In this document: one piece after another, positions 44,611 to 56,827 of the stretch
Position numbering within the stretch: position 1 is the first letter of the stretch
Layout: every line of letters begins with the position of its first letter
NCBI RefSeq assembly: GCF_024733555.1
Contig: NZ_JANIOF010000002.1
Coordinates: 372,001 to 436,000, forward strand
Source: Paenibacillus sp. SC116
GTDB lineage: Bacteria > Bacillota > Bacilli > Paenibacillales > Paenibacillaceae
Length of the DNA stretch: 64,000 nt
Reading direction: 5' to 3'
Made by a program: the position numbers and the translations under genes
Notes under the pieces: generated by a model
The model's database searches: none
What the model was told of the DNA's origin: nothing
The model's input: the letters and a program-made list of their open reading frames with translations, nothing else

Positions 44611-45240
44611 ATGAGCAAACTGGTCATTTGTGATCATCCATTAATTCAACACAAAGTAACATTGATTCGTGACAAAAAAACATCAACAAAAGATTTCCGT
44701 GAACTGGTTGATGAAGTTGCAACATTGATGGCATATGAGATTACGCGTAATCTTCCGTTGCAGACAACAATTGTTGAGACACCAGTAGCGAAAACAGAAG
44801 CTAAAATTGTAGCGGGTAGAATGCTTGGCTTGATACCGATTTTGCGTGCTGGCCTTGGCATGGTAGAAGGTGTCGTTAAGTTGATTCCAGGAGCGAAAAT
44901 TGGCCACGTAGGTCTATTCCGCGACCCTGAAACGATGCAGCCAGTTGAGTATTACACGAAGCTGCCTACAGATGTACAGGAGCGTCAATTGATCGTTATC
45001 GATCCGATGTTAGCAACAGGTGGATCTGCTATTGCAGCTATCGACTCTTTGAAGAAGCGCGACTGCACGCAAATTAAGCTTATGTGCTTGATTGCGGCTC
45101 CTGAAGGTGTACAAGCTGTTCAAGAAGCGCATCCTGATGTAGATATCTACTTGGCGGCTCTTGATGAGAAGCTTGATGATCATGGCTACATTGTACCTGG
45201 TCTTGGTGACGCAGGCGATCGCTTGTTTGGCACAAAGTAA
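44611..45240 (+). CDS. upp: Uracil phosphoribosyltransferase
   Basis: 209-residue salvage enzyme converting uracil and PRPP to UMP. The PRPP loop is [12 protein letters not shown] at 129-140; [12 protein letters not shown] and the C-terminal uracil-binding [15 protein letters not shown] are family hallmarks. Length is standard (208-210). Ribosome binding site CGGAGGGA precedes ATG 44611. It typically follows glyA in Bacilli and precedes the atp operon. Confidence 0.97.
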   Translation: MSKLVICDHPLIQHKVTLIRDKKTSTKDFRELVDEVATLMAYEITRNLPLQTTIVETPVAKTEAKIVAGRMLGLIPILRAGLGMVEGVVKLIPGAKIGHVGLFRDPETMQPVEYYTKLPTDVQERQLIVIDPMLATGGSAIAAIDSLKKRDCTQIKLMCLIAAPEGVQAVQEAHPDVDIYLAALDEKLDDHGYIVPGLGDAGDRLFGTK

Positions 45241-45252
45241 TAAATGTTAACA

Positions 45253-45280
45253 AAGCGGCATGCCTATTAGGCTGCCGCTT
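45253..45280 (+). terminator. Hairpin between upp and mnaA
   Basis: AAGCGGCA-TGCCT-ATT-AGGC-TGCCGCTT, a long stem right after the upp stop. Without a T run it may be a weak terminator or an mRNA-processing structure. Confidence 0.5.
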
Positions 45281-45312
45281 ACATTCATGATGATATATCG
45301 GAGGATTGACCT

Positions 45313-46467
45313 ATGAGCAAAATCAAAGTCATGACGGTATTCGGCGTTCGACCAGAAGCAATTAAGATGGCCCCATTGATTTTGGAATTGCAAAAGCACC
45401 CAGAGCATATTGAGTCCATCGTGTGCGTGACGGCTCAGCATCGTCAAATGCTTGATCAAGTACTTGAAGTATTTAAGATCAAGCCAGATTATGATCTAGA
45501 TATTATGCAGAAGCAGCAATCTTTGAACGACATCTCCATTCGAGTTCTTCAAGGACTTGAGCCAGTACTTCGTGAAGCGAAGCCGGATATTGTACTCGTT
45601 CATGGAGATACGTTGACAACATTCCTAGCAAGCTATGCATCTTTCATGCAGCAGATCAAAATTGGTCATGTTGAAGCTGGATTGCGCACTTGGAATAAAA
45701 TGTCTCCTTATCCTGAGGAGATGAACCGTCAGTTAACTGGCGTTATGGCCGACTTGCATTTTGCCCCAACAGATTGGTCTGCTGGCAACCTGCGCAAAGA
45801 AAACAAATCAGAATCATCGATTTATGTCACAGGCAACACGGCAACAGATGTGTTTCAATATACAGTACGGGATGATTATGAGCATGAAGTGCTAGATTGG
45901 GCGAAGGGTAAGCGTCTTGTTCTCATGACTGCTCATCGCCGCGAGTCGCAAGGTGAGCCGCACCGTAATATTTTCCGTGCTGTACGTCGTATTGCAGATG
46001 AATTCGAAGATATTGCTATCGTTTATCCGGTGCATCCAAGCCCAGCTGTACGTGAGCCAGCTCACGAAATGTTGGGGGATCATCCGCGCATTAAGCTTAT
46101 TGAGCCGTTAGATGTGGTGGACTTCCATAACATTTATCCGCATACGCATTTGATCCTGACAGACTCTGGAGGCATGCAGGAAGAAGCACCATCGTTCGGT
46201 GTTCCTGTTCTCGTGCTGCGAGATACGACAGAGCGCCCTGAAGGAATCGAAGCTGGCACATTAGAGCTAGTAGGTACGGAGGAAGAGCAAGTGTATGCGC
46301 GCACGAAGGCATTGCTTGAAGATTCTGCTACTTATGAGCGCATGAGCCAAGCAGCAAATCCATACGGTGATGGCAAGGCTTCTGCGAGAATTGTCAGTGC
46401 GATTCTTCACAGCTTTGGTGTAAACGAAGAAAGACCTGAACCATTTCACACAAAGTTCACAATTTAA
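45313..46467 (+). CDS. mnaA: UDP-N-acetylglucosamine 2-epimerase (non-hydrolysing)
   Basis: 384-residue enzyme converting UDP-GlcNAc to UDP-ManNAc for teichoic acid linkage units or other wall polymers. Motifs are FGVRPEAIKMAPL at the N-terminus, HGDT (97-100), HVEAGLRT with Glu121, EEMNRQLT, TAHRRES and the C-terminal TDSGGMQEEAPSFGVPVLVLRDTTERPEG. Length fits WecB/MnaA. Ribosome binding site ATCGGAGGAT precedes ATG 45313. Usual position between upp and atp in Paenibacillus-type genomes. Confidence 0.96.
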   Translation: MSKIKVMTVFGVRPEAIKMAPLILELQKHPEHIESIVCVTAQHRQMLDQVLEVFKIKPDYDLDIMQKQQSLNDISIRVLQGLEPVLREAKPDIVLVHGDTLTTFLASYASFMQQIKIGHVEAGLRTWNKMSPYPEEMNRQLTGVMADLHFAPTDWSAGNLRKENKSESSIYVTGNTATDVFQYTVRDDYEHEVLDWAKGKRLVLMTAHRRESQGEPHRNIFRAVRRIADEFEDIAIVYPVHPSPAVREPAHEMLGDHPRIKLIEPLDVVDFHNIYPHTHLILTDSGGMQEEAPSFGVPVLVLRDTTERPEGIEAGTLELVGTEEEQVYARTKALLEDSATYERMSQAANPYGDGKASARIVSAILHSFGVNEERPEPFHTKFTI

Positions 46468-46512
46468 TAAAATAGGCTCTTCTCTTTAAAAACGGTTCAG
46501 CATACAGTAGTA

Positions 46513-46550
46513 CTGTACGGTTTTGTGTTAAAATGGTACAAGCCGTACAG
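46513..46550. promoter_or_regulatory. Inverted repeat upstream of the atp operon
   Basis: CTGTACGG (46513-46520) and CCGTACAG (46543-46550), perfect 8-bp arms 22 bp apart, flanking TTAAAAT. It lies between mnaA and the atp promoter. Could be an operator or an mnaA 3' hairpin. Confidence 0.45.
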
Positions 46551-46596
46551 ATTGGACATACATCTACAAAACGTGGCAAAATCTGGCTAGCATTCG

Positions 46597-46626
46597 TTGA
46601 CAAGTTCTTATAGTTTTAAGTAAAAT
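46597..46626 (+). promoter_or_regulatory. Promoter of the ATP synthase operon
   Basis: TTGACA (46597) and TAAAAT (46621), 18-bp spacer, only 18 bp before the first start codon, giving a very short leader. Confidence 0.7.
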
Positions 46627-46644
46627 GAATGGGAATTATAGCCT

Positions 46645-46878
46645 ATGAAACCTAGTAATCAAAACGAGAGCACATGGCGAACTGCCCTTGCTATCGGCGG
46701 CGCAGGCGTTACCCTTATTTTGTATATTATTATTGGATATCTAATAGGGAGCTGGCTGAAGCAGCAATGGGATGGTCCTAGAATCTGGATTGGCTTAGGT
46801 GTCATTATCGGATTCGTGGCTGGGGTGATTCATATCATCTACTATGTGACAAAGTTCATGGGGGAACAAAATGAATGA
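46645..46878 (+). CDS. atpZ: AtpZ/AtpI-family protein
   Basis: 77-residue membrane protein with two helices (about 16-36 and 46-68), first gene of the atp operon. AtpZ together with AtpI is reported to form a Mg2+/Ca2+ pathway and to assist c-ring assembly. The GGAGVTLILYIIIGYLIGSWL helix and the short polar loop are family-like. The end overlaps the next gene by 8 bp. The ribosome binding site is modest (GGGA). Confidence 0.82.
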   Translation: MKPSNQNESTWRTALAIGGAGVTLILYIIIGYLIGSWLKQQWDGPRIWIGLGVIIGFVAGVIHIIYYVTKFMGEQNE

Positions 46879-47245
46879 ATTATCTTCCATAGTGAACGCA
46901 GCTACTAGAACAGTGTTTCTACTGATGTCAGCAGCGCTGTTCGCATGGGCGTTCTTACCCGAACATCGGCCGTTAGTGGCTGGTTTAGCACTAGGCTTGG
47001 TCGCAGGTTTGCTTACAGTGCGCAATTTAGCTATGAAGGTTATGCGCCTGTCGGAAATGGCGGCCAATCAAGAGAAGGGACGAGTTAATTTCGGCCTGCT
47101 CACAAGAATGTGCATCTCGCTGTTGGTCGTTATGATCGCAGTGAAGTTTGAACAGATATCCCTTATGTCGACAATTATCGGGTTGTTTTTATCGCAGCTC
47201 ATAATCTTGGTTGTCGCTATTTCAGTAGCATCTAAAAATAAATAA
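46871..47245 (+). CDS. atpI: ATP synthase subunit I
   Basis: 124-residue membrane protein with four hydrophobic segments (about 10-27, 32-48, 73-92, 96-117), as in the AtpI/Spo0J-linked 'subunit I' family. Its position between atpZ and atpB, the overlap with atpZ and the length support the call; residue-level motifs are weak in this family. Role: c-ring assembly and ion supply to the ATP synthase. Confidence 0.8.
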   Translation: MNELSSIVNAATRTVFLLMSAALFAWAFLPEHRPLVAGLALGLVAGLLTVRNLAMKVMRLSEMAANQEKGRVNFGLLTRMCISLLVVMIAVKFEQISLMSTIIGLFLSQLIILVVAISVASKNK

Positions 47246-47272
47246 AGCTATGGAAAGGGGTGAACACATTAC

Positions 47273-48049
47273 ATGCATTTTGCTCCAATAATTCAGATTT
47301 GGGGAATAAACTTTGACCTATCAACCATAGGTATGCTCCTCATTTCCGGTATCATCGTGTTTGTCCTAGCACGCTTGGGTGTCCGAAACTTGTCGGTTGA
47401 CAACCCTACTCGTATGCAGAACTTCATGGAATGGCTTGTCGAATTCGTACAAGGCATTATCGGCAGTACAATGGATTTGAAGAAAGGTCTGGGATACATA
47501 TCTTTATGTATGACCCTTATGCTATTTATCTTCGTTTCCAACATACTAGGATTGCCATTTGCCATTATTACAGAACCACATGGACCAACATCGATATTTG
47601 GTTACGAGATTTTGGCTACGAACCAAGCAGCGTTTGACGCACTTGGCGAAGGTGAGCATATTCAACTGCTCTGGTGGAAATCTCCAACGGCAGACATCGC
47701 GGTGACCATGGGACTAGCGACCGTGATTTTCATCCTAGTAAACTATCTAGGCTTGAAGCACAACCGCAAGCATTATCTGAAGCACTACTTAGAGCCATTC
47801 CCAATCTTCCTACCACTTAATATCGTGGAGAACTTGGCGAAGCCAGTAGCGCTTGGTATTCGTTTGTTCGCGAACATCTTTGCAGGGGAAGTTATTCTAT
47901 CGACGCTTATCAAAGCGGGTGTCCTTGGTCTTCCTTTCACTGCAGCATGGCAAGGATTCAGTTTGTTTGTCGGTGGATTACAAGCATTTATCTTCACGAT
48001 GCTGACGATGGTCTACATCGCTCAAGCTTCGATTCATGAAGAACATTAA
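47273..48049 (+). CDS. atpB: ATP synthase Fo subunit a
   Basis: 258-residue membrane subunit forming the proton half-channels. The essential arginine lies in ALGIRLFANIFAGE (helix 4), and LGLKHNRKHYLKHYLEPFP plus PLNIVENLAKP are conserved. Five to six membrane helices. Ribosome binding site AAAGGGG precedes ATG 47273. Followed by atpE after 102 bp. Confidence 0.96.
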   Translation: MHFAPIIQIWGINFDLSTIGMLLISGIIVFVLARLGVRNLSVDNPTRMQNFMEWLVEFVQGIIGSTMDLKKGLGYISLCMTLMLFIFVSNILGLPFAIITEPHGPTSIFGYEILATNQAAFDALGEGEHIQLLWWKSPTADIAVTMGLATVIFILVNYLGLKHNRKHYLKHYLEPFPIFLPLNIVENLAKPVALGIRLFANIFAGEVILSTLIKAGVLGLPFTAAWQGFSLFVGGLQAFIFTMLTMVYIAQASIHEEH

Positions 48050-48148
48050 TGGACTAGCTGTTATGACTCGCATCGAGAATAACGAAGGTAAGTGATGTTC
48101 CAGTATTTATCAATTCAAAACTATTAACCAGTTCTAAGGAGGATGTAA

Positions 48149-48367
<219 letters not shown>

Positions 48368-48454
48368 TTCATAGTCAGACGGTTTGGCGGGGAAGGCCGA
48401 TGCCATCCACGCCTTCGTTTTGTTAGGACCTGTAAGTGAGGTTACCGGAAAGGA

Positions 48455-48945
48455 GTGACTGTAGTGGCGTTTATTTGGGAGAATTTCGTATTTGCAATTC
48501 TGGGTTTCCTTATTCTTTATGTGCTACTCCAGAAATATGCGTTTAAGCCATTGCTAGAAGTAATGGAAAAGCGTCGTCTGTTGGTTAAACAGCAAATGGA
48601 TGATGCAGCAACTAGCCGTACACAAGCTCAAGCGTTTGTAGAAGAGCAGAAAGAAGCGCTCTCTACAGCTCGTAAAGAAGCGTACGATATTATTGAGCAA
48701 GCGAAGCAGACGTCTGTTCGTCAAGCTGACGAGATTATTGACAAAGCTAAGCATGAATCTGTTCGTCTCAAGGATGAAGCGGCACGCGACATCGAGAATG
48801 AGAAGAACAAAGCAGTCGATGAGCTTCGTCAAGAAGTGGGCAGCTTGTCTGTCGCAATCGCTTCCAAATTGTTGAAGAAGCAAGTGGATGAGAAAGACCA
48901 AGCTCAATTGGTTGACGAATACCTGAATGAGGTAGGAGGCAAACA

Positions 48946-48949
<4 letters not shown>
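48455..48949 (+). CDS. atpF: ATP synthase Fo subunit b
   Basis: 164-residue stator subunit: one N-terminal membrane helix (about 5-27) followed by a long charged coiled coil (about 30-155) rich in Lys, Glu and Ala. ORF includes GTG 48464 as the alternative start; ACTGTAGTGGCG makes the exact start uncertain, the family starting close to the helix. Its stop overlaps atpH by 4 bp (ATGA). Confidence 0.94.
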
Positions 48950-51041
<2,092 letters not shown>

Positions 51042-51150
51042 TGAAATATACAGGGTAACCGGGTGCGCGATGTCGCGTCCCGGTTCACCACGTTCAAGCG
51101 AAGAAGCAAGCTCTGCCTCATGCAGAGCTGATAAGGCAGGTGAAACGTAA

Positions 51151-52026
51151 GTGGCTAAAGGTATGCTCGAGATCAAGCGCCAAATTAAGAGCGTTCAGAG
51201 CACAAAGCAAATCACGAAAGCGATGGAAATGGTTGCAGCAGCGAAGCTTCGTCGTGCACAGGAGGCTGCGCAAGCAGCTCGTCCTTACGCAGATAAGCTC
51301 AAAGAAGTTGTAAACAGCATCGCGGCAGGTACGCAAAGTGCTCAGCATCCGATGTTAGTGAAGCGTCCTATCAAGAAGACGGGCTATCTCATCATTACAT
51401 CAGATCGCGGATTGAAAGGCGGTTACAACGCCAATGTCATTCGTAAGCTGATGGATACGATCGCAGAGCGCCATCGTTCGACGGATGAGTACGTATTGTT
51501 CGTTATTGGACGCAAAGGCCGTGACTATTTCCGCCGTAGAGGATTGCCAATCGTAGAGGATGTTACGGAAGTGCCAGATTCACCGACGTTTGCCGATGTC
51601 AAAACAATCGCCTACAAAGCGGTTCAATATTTTGAAGAAGGTCAATACGACGAATTGAATCTGTTCTACAACGAGTTCATCAATGCGATTACGCAAACTC
51701 CGGTTGAAAAGCGTTTGCTTCCGTTAGAAGATAACGCTGTAAGCGGCGCTAAAGCGGTGCAAGCTACGGCAACCTACGAGTATGAGCCAGATGCGGATAC
51801 GGTATTGGCTCACTTGCTGCCGAAGTACGCAGAAACGCTTATTTACAGCGCTGTGCTCGACGCGAAAGCGAGTGAGTTCGGTGCGCAAATGACGGCGATG
51901 GGCAGTGCAACGAAGAATGCGACGAAGATGATTTCTTCTTTGACACTGACATACAACCGTGCGCGCCAAGCGGCTATTACGCAAGAAATTTCCGAAATCG
52001 TAGCAGGAGCGAGTGCTCAGGCTTAA
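51151..52026 (+). CDS. atpG: ATP synthase F1 subunit gamma
   Basis: 291-residue rotor shaft. N-terminal coiled coil IKRQIKSVQSTKQITKAMEMVAAAKLRRAQ and C-terminal SLTLTYNRARQAAITQEISEIVAGA are typical. Start GTG 51151 behind AGGTGAAACGTAA. Internal Rossmann-like part includes ITSDRGLKGGYN. Confidence 0.97.
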   Translation: MAKGMLEIKRQIKSVQSTKQITKAMEMVAAAKLRRAQEAAQAARPYADKLKEVVNSIAAGTQSAQHPMLVKRPIKKTGYLIITSDRGLKGGYNANVIRKLMDTIAERHRSTDEYVLFVIGRKGRDYFRRRGLPIVEDVTEVPDSPTFADVKTIAYKAVQYFEEGQYDELNLFYNEFINAITQTPVEKRLLPLEDNAVSGAKAVQATATYEYEPDADTVLAHLLPKYAETLIYSAVLDAKASEFGAQMTAMGSATKNATKMISSLTLTYNRARQAAITQEISEIVAGASAQA

Positions 52027-52033
52027 TGGATAA

Positions 52034-53467
<1,434 letters not shown>

Positions 53468-53535
53468 TAGCAGCTTGATGTGATACGGTCCGAATATTCA
53501 TATAACGAAGTTCGGAACGGAAGGAGGAACCGCGT

Positions 53536-53949
53536 TTGAACACCTTTTTGTTGGAGATTGTCACTCCTGAGCGCAAAGTATTTGCGCAGGAAGTGAACAG
53601 CATCAGCGTGAAAGGCGTTGAAGGGGAGCTCGGCATTTTAGCTGGGCATATTCCGATGGTCACACCACTTCAGATCGCTCCAATGAAGATCAAAGTGAAT
53701 GGCACAGAGCATTTCGTAGCTGTTCATGGCGGCTTCTTGGAAGTACGTAAGGATAAAGTGGTCTTGCTGGCAGAAAGTGCAGAATTGCCTGAAAATATTG
53801 ACGTGGATCGTGCGAAGGCTTCTAAGTCTCGTGCGGAGCAGCGTATATCGATGGCAGATCGCAATAAGCAAGATCATGTTGACTTCCGTCGTGCGGAACT
53901 GTCGCTTCAACGTGCAATTGCGCGTCTTAAAGTATCGGAGAACCGATAA
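53536..53949 (+). CDS. atpC: ATP synthase F1 subunit epsilon
   Basis: 137-residue regulatory subunit: an N-terminal beta sandwich (LEIVTPERKVF, GELGILAGHIPMVTPL) and a C-terminal helical hairpin (DRAKASKSRAEQRI, RAELSLQRAIARLKV). Start TTG 53536 behind GGAAGGAGGAACCGCG. Last gene of the atp operon, closed by a terminator. Confidence 0.96.
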   Translation: MNTFLLEIVTPERKVFAQEVNSISVKGVEGELGILAGHIPMVTPLQIAPMKIKVNGTEHFVAVHGGFLEVRKDKVVLLAESAELPENIDVDRAKASKSRAEQRISMADRNKQDHVDFRRAELSLQRAIARLKVSENR

Positions 53950-53954
53950 TAATA

Positions 53955-53995
53955 GAGAGGCTGCCTTATCCATTAGGATAGGCAGCCTCTTTTGT
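53955..53995 (+). terminator. Terminator of the atp operon
   Basis: AGAGGCTGCC-TTATCC-ATT-AGGATA-GGCAGCCTCT followed by TTTTGTT, 15 bp past the atpC stop. Confidence 0.93.
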
Positions 53996-54016
53996 TCTAT
54001 ATAAATGGGGGATGGA

Positions 54017-55357
54017 TTAATGAGCTTCATTCCAGGTTTGTAGAGCTACAGCATTCAAGTAGTTCCACGGTTTATTGAAGTGCGGCTGGAAGAAGAAATC
54101 GACAACCGCGAGTTCATCCATGTTCATATTATTTTGGATACATACCGACATCGTATTAATCGCTGGTGTTAAATCTATCGTCGAAGCGAGTTGAGCGCCT
54201 AGTATACGGCGTGTATCAGCTTCGTAAACGACTTTCAGTGTTAATGGCTCTGCTGTTGGCATGAACGTTGGACGATACGTATCTACCAATGTGCTTGTTG
54301 CTACGTTCATACCAAGATGCTCAGCGGCTGCCTCCGTTAGACCAGTCGAAGCAATATGATGCTCGTAAATTTTGATACCCGATGTACCTTGGGTTCCAAG
54401 CGAGCGCATGCGATTTTCGGTTAAGTTACAAGCTGCGATTGTACCCATGCGTACTGCATTCGTAGCTAGTGGAATATAAACTTGTTCGCCTGTTGGGTTA
54501 TACAGTACAGAACAGCAGTCCCCAGCAGCCATGACGTCAGGATGGCTCGTGCGCATATATGCATCGACTTTGATTGCGCCGTTATCAAGCATCTCCAATT
54601 GTCCTTGGAACAATTCTGTATTAGGTTTGAAGCCAATGCACAAAATAACGAGGTCTGCTTCATAACGGCCTTTGTCTGTTACTACAGCATTCACATTGCC
54701 ATCTGTACCTTCGAAGCGTTCTACTTTTTCACCAAGTGCAAGTTTCACGCCGCGTTCTTGGAACGATGCTTCTACAGGAGCTGTGAATTCAGGATCAAGG
54801 TATTTCGGCATGATGCGATCTTCCATATCCACTAGTGTTACGTGCTTGCCGGATTCCTCAAAAGCTTCAACCAGTTCGATACCAATGTAGCCTGCACCGA
54901 TGACGACGATATTTTTAGCATCTTTCGCTTTCTCGATAATTGTGTTCGAATGATTGTAGTTTTTGCAGAGCAAAATATTGTTCAAATCAACACCCTCGAA
55001 CTTAGGTACAATTGGCCACGAACCTGACGTGATAATAAGCTTGTCGAATGTATCTTTTCGTTGCTCATTTGTCTGTAAGTCGCGAACGTGCAACGTGTGG
55101 TTTTTTATATCAATGTCAGTTACATCATGAAGCATATGCATCTTAACACCAAGTTCTTTCATTTTCTCAGGCGATGAGTAGAAGAGACCTTGTGCATCTT
55201 TTACAACACCACCAACGTAGAGAGCGATACCGCAAGATAGGAAGGAAATATTATCATTGCGCTCGTAAACGGTAATCTCAGCATCTGGATAACGCTTTGC
55301 TGTCTCGACAATTGCTGCTGTTCCTGCGTGTGTACAACCAATAACTGCTACTTTCAT
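54017..55357 (-). CDS. nox: Water-forming NADH oxidase
   Basis: 446-residue FAD enzyme of the Nox2/CoA-disulfide reductase family reducing O2 to water with NADH. The redox cysteine is Cys42 in NISFLSCGIALYVGG. The FAD motif is VIGCTHAGTAA at the N-terminus, and the NADH motif is VVIGAGYIGIELVEAF near 150. The second FAD block is HPDVMAAGDCCSV, and TYRPTFMPTAEPLTLKV plus FFFQPHFNKPWNYLN mark the dimer domain. Close correspondence to lactic-acid-bacterial Nox2 in motif order and length. Ribosome binding site AAGGAGGAATTC precedes ATG 55357. Rex-like and FNR-like palindromes lie upstream, fitting redox control. Confidence 0.92.
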   Translation of the reverse strand: MKVAVIGCTHAGTAAIVETAKRYPDAEITVYERNDNISFLSCGIALYVGGVVKDAQGLFYSSPEKMKELGVKMHMLHDVTDIDIKNHTLHVRDLQTNEQRKDTFDKLIITSGSWPIVPKFEGVDLNNILLCKNYNHSNTIIEKAKDAKNIVVIGAGYIGIELVEAFEESGKHVTLVDMEDRIMPKYLDPEFTAPVEASFQERGVKLALGEKVERFEGTDGNVNAVVTDKGRYEADLVILCIGFKPNTELFQGQLEMLDNGAIKVDAYMRTSHPDVMAAGDCCSVLYNPTGEQVYIPLATNAVRMGTIAACNLTENRMRSLGTQGTSGIKIYEHHIASTGLTEAAAEHLGMNVATSTLVDTYRPTFMPTAEPLTLKVVYEADTRRILGAQLASTIDLTPAINTMSVCIQNNMNMDELAVVDFFFQPHFNKPWNYLNAVALQTWNEAH

Positions 55358-55422
55358 ATGTGAATTCCTCCTTAAGGGAATAGGGTATTTAAATTTTTAA
55401 TAATTGGACTAGCCTTAGCGAA

Positions 55423-55438
55423 AGTGAAAACATTCACT
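55423..55438. promoter_or_regulatory. Rex-like operator upstream of nox
   Basis: AGTGAA-AACA-TTCACT is a perfect inverted repeat with the GTGAAnnnnTTCAC core of Rex sites. About 65 bp from the nox start codon. Rex senses NADH/NAD+, which suits an NADH oxidase. Confidence 0.65.
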
Positions 55439-55484
55439 AATTAAGCTAAATAAAAAGTGTGAACTTACGTTGTCTGGCGTTTCA

Positions 55485-55500
55485 TGTGATATTAATCACA
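55485..55500. promoter_or_regulatory. FNR/CRP-like box upstream of nox
   Basis: TGTGA-TATTAA-TCACA matches the Bacillus FNR pattern TGTGA-N6-TCACA with perfect arms. 128 bp upstream of nox. Confidence 0.65.
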
Positions 55501-55629
55501 ACCTCTTACATATCCATAGTATATACCATGTGAAAAGATTCTCAAGTGGGTTTTGGATAACATTTGTGAACATTATGTGAAAAAAGGAACAAGGGGAAAT
55601 GGAGTGAAGTAGCCATGGAATATTGCAAA

Positions 55630-55665
55630 GGGGGAATAAAAATAACCATCCTGAGAATAGGATGG
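55630..55665 (-). terminator. Terminator after the alpha/beta hydrolase gene
   Basis: On the minus strand CCATCCT-ATTCTC-AGGATGG is followed by TTATTTTTATT, 45 bp past the hydrolase stop. Confidence 0.75.
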
Positions 55666-55709
55666 CTATAAATCAGTCGTGCAGCTGTATGTATGAAATA
55701 AGAGACAGT

Positions 55710-56495
55710 TTAACTCGGATGAATGAAATCAGTGGGCGATAGGGGTAAGGCATCTTGTTGAATCCACTTTTCAACTACATGATTGAAAAGCTCAGGCTCT
55801 GCTAAAGACACGCCATGACCCATTTTAGGAAAAACAAAACCTCGGCACTTAGGGTTACTATTAATGATTTCAATCATAGAGTCTTTCATCATTTTCTTTT
55901 CTTTCTCGCCAACCGTTACTAAAATATTGCCGTTAGCCCGATCAAAGCTCTTTGGGATAGTAAAAGACATGTTTTCGTTCATTATTCTAGTGAAGGTATT
56001 CTTGCTCATACGACCACTCTCATTGTAGTAAGTTTCATAAAGATCTGTATCTATGTACATGGATTTGGCTTGAATTTTGGAAAAGGTTTTATTCCTAGTT
56101 AGGGGATAAATAACCACTAGAGACTTTGTAAACATTTTTGCATAGGAGATGGGCTTTACTAAAGCGCTATTTATCATGGCGTATTGGATTAAGTCTGGTC
56201 TCTTGCTAAGAATAGCTATTAATACTTGAGCTCCTAAAGAAAAGCCGATAGCTATAATCGTTTTCCTTTGCCCTTTTTCTTCAATTAACGAAATGATTTT
56301 TTCTGCACTAGTGTTGATAGAGAATGGACAGTCACCGTTGCTTAGCCCTTGTTCCGGCAAATCAGGAACTAAACAGTGAAAGTGTTTAAAATACTCGATT
56401 TGTTTGTTCCACATCCATCCACTCACTCCGCCACCATGAATAAATACCATAAGGGGAGCGTGCTTATGTCCATATTCTTTATAGTATAGAGTCAA
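55710..56495 (-). CDS. Alpha/beta-fold hydrolase
   Basis: 261-residue serine hydrolase with the order HGGGVSGWMW (oxyanion hole), the nucleophile elbow GFSLGA, and the catalytic His in KMGHGVSLAEP. The cap is small. The substrate is unknown; size and pattern resemble short-chain esterases or acylglycerol lipases. TTG 56495 is preferred as start since GAGGTG lies 6 bp upstream; the GTG three codons earlier overlaps that site. Base composition is clearly more AT-rich and codon use looser than in the flanking nox, atp and nuo genes, so it may be an acquired gene. It stands alone between converging control regions. Confidence 0.85.
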   Translation of the reverse strand: MTLYYKEYGHKHAPLMVFIHGGGVSGWMWNKQIEYFKHFHCLVPDLPEQGLSNGDCPFSINTSAEKIISLIEEKGQRKTIIAIGFSLGAQVLIAILSKRPDLIQYAMINSALVKPISYAKMFTKSLVVIYPLTRNKTFSKIQAKSMYIDTDLYETYYNESGRMSKNTFTRIMNENMSFTIPKSFDRANGNILVTVGEKEKKMMKDSMIEIINSNPKCRGFVFPKMGHGVSLAEPELFNHVVEKWIQQDALPLSPTDFIHPS

Positions 56496-56630
56496 CTCAC
56501 TCACCTCAATGTAAGTTTTTACATAATTATACCATAAACAAACAAAGACTAAATACAGAAGGTAAAATACTAATGAAGGTCATTCATTTACTCGCATCAT
56601 AATCAATTAAAAAATGATCAATCCGATGTG

Positions 56631-56659
56631 TTGACAATTGAGAAAGATTATCATATACT
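56631..56659 (+). promoter_or_regulatory. Strong promoter overlapped by a Fur box
   Basis: TTGACA (56631) and TATACT (56654) with an exact 17-bp spacer. The spacer holds the 7-1-7 Fur site TGAGAAA-G-ATTATCA (56639-56653). Confidence 0.85.
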
Positions 56660-56665
56660 GAGTTT

Positions 56666-56827
56666 AGTTAATATTGATAATCATTCTCAAGGACAAAATT
56701 GAGAACGGATTATCCCCCCTTATCAGTTAAGAACTTACTTCTTGGTCAGACGTTGCAGTAGGTTGGTTGTAAGGTAGTTTCCTCATCCTCCATTGACCGC
56801 GGGTGGTAGCCGCGGTCCTTTTTTTTT
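56666..56827 (+). ncRNA. Candidate Fur-regulated small RNA (FsrA/RyhB-like)
   Basis: Predicted transcript of about 160 nt from the Fur-controlled promoter to a strong terminator (GACCGCGG-GTGGTAG-CCGCGGTC with nine T, 56795-56827). No ORF with start codon and ribosome binding site lies inside. Two pyrimidine stretches, CCCCCC near 56715 and TTTCCTCATCCTCC near 56778, are complementary to AGGAGG-type ribosome binding sites, as in B. subtilis FsrA. Expected to be made when iron is scarce and to repress iron-rich enzymes. Sequence homology to FsrA is not claimed; the architecture is the evidence. Confidence 0.65.
56675..56689 (+). promoter_or_regulatory. Second Fur box just past the transcription start
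   Basis: TGATAAT-C-ATTCTCA, again a 7-1-7 site, starting about 9 bp past the expected transcription start. A third partial copy (TGAGAAC) follows at 56699. Confidence 0.85.

Noticed and set aside
56791..56827. T-box-like string GGGTGGTAGCCGCGG in the intergenic terminator
   Set aside because: It lies wholly inside a simple terminator stem, has an extra base relative to the T-box consensus, and no stem I, specifier loop or aminoacyl-related gene is present. Fur boxes explain the region better.
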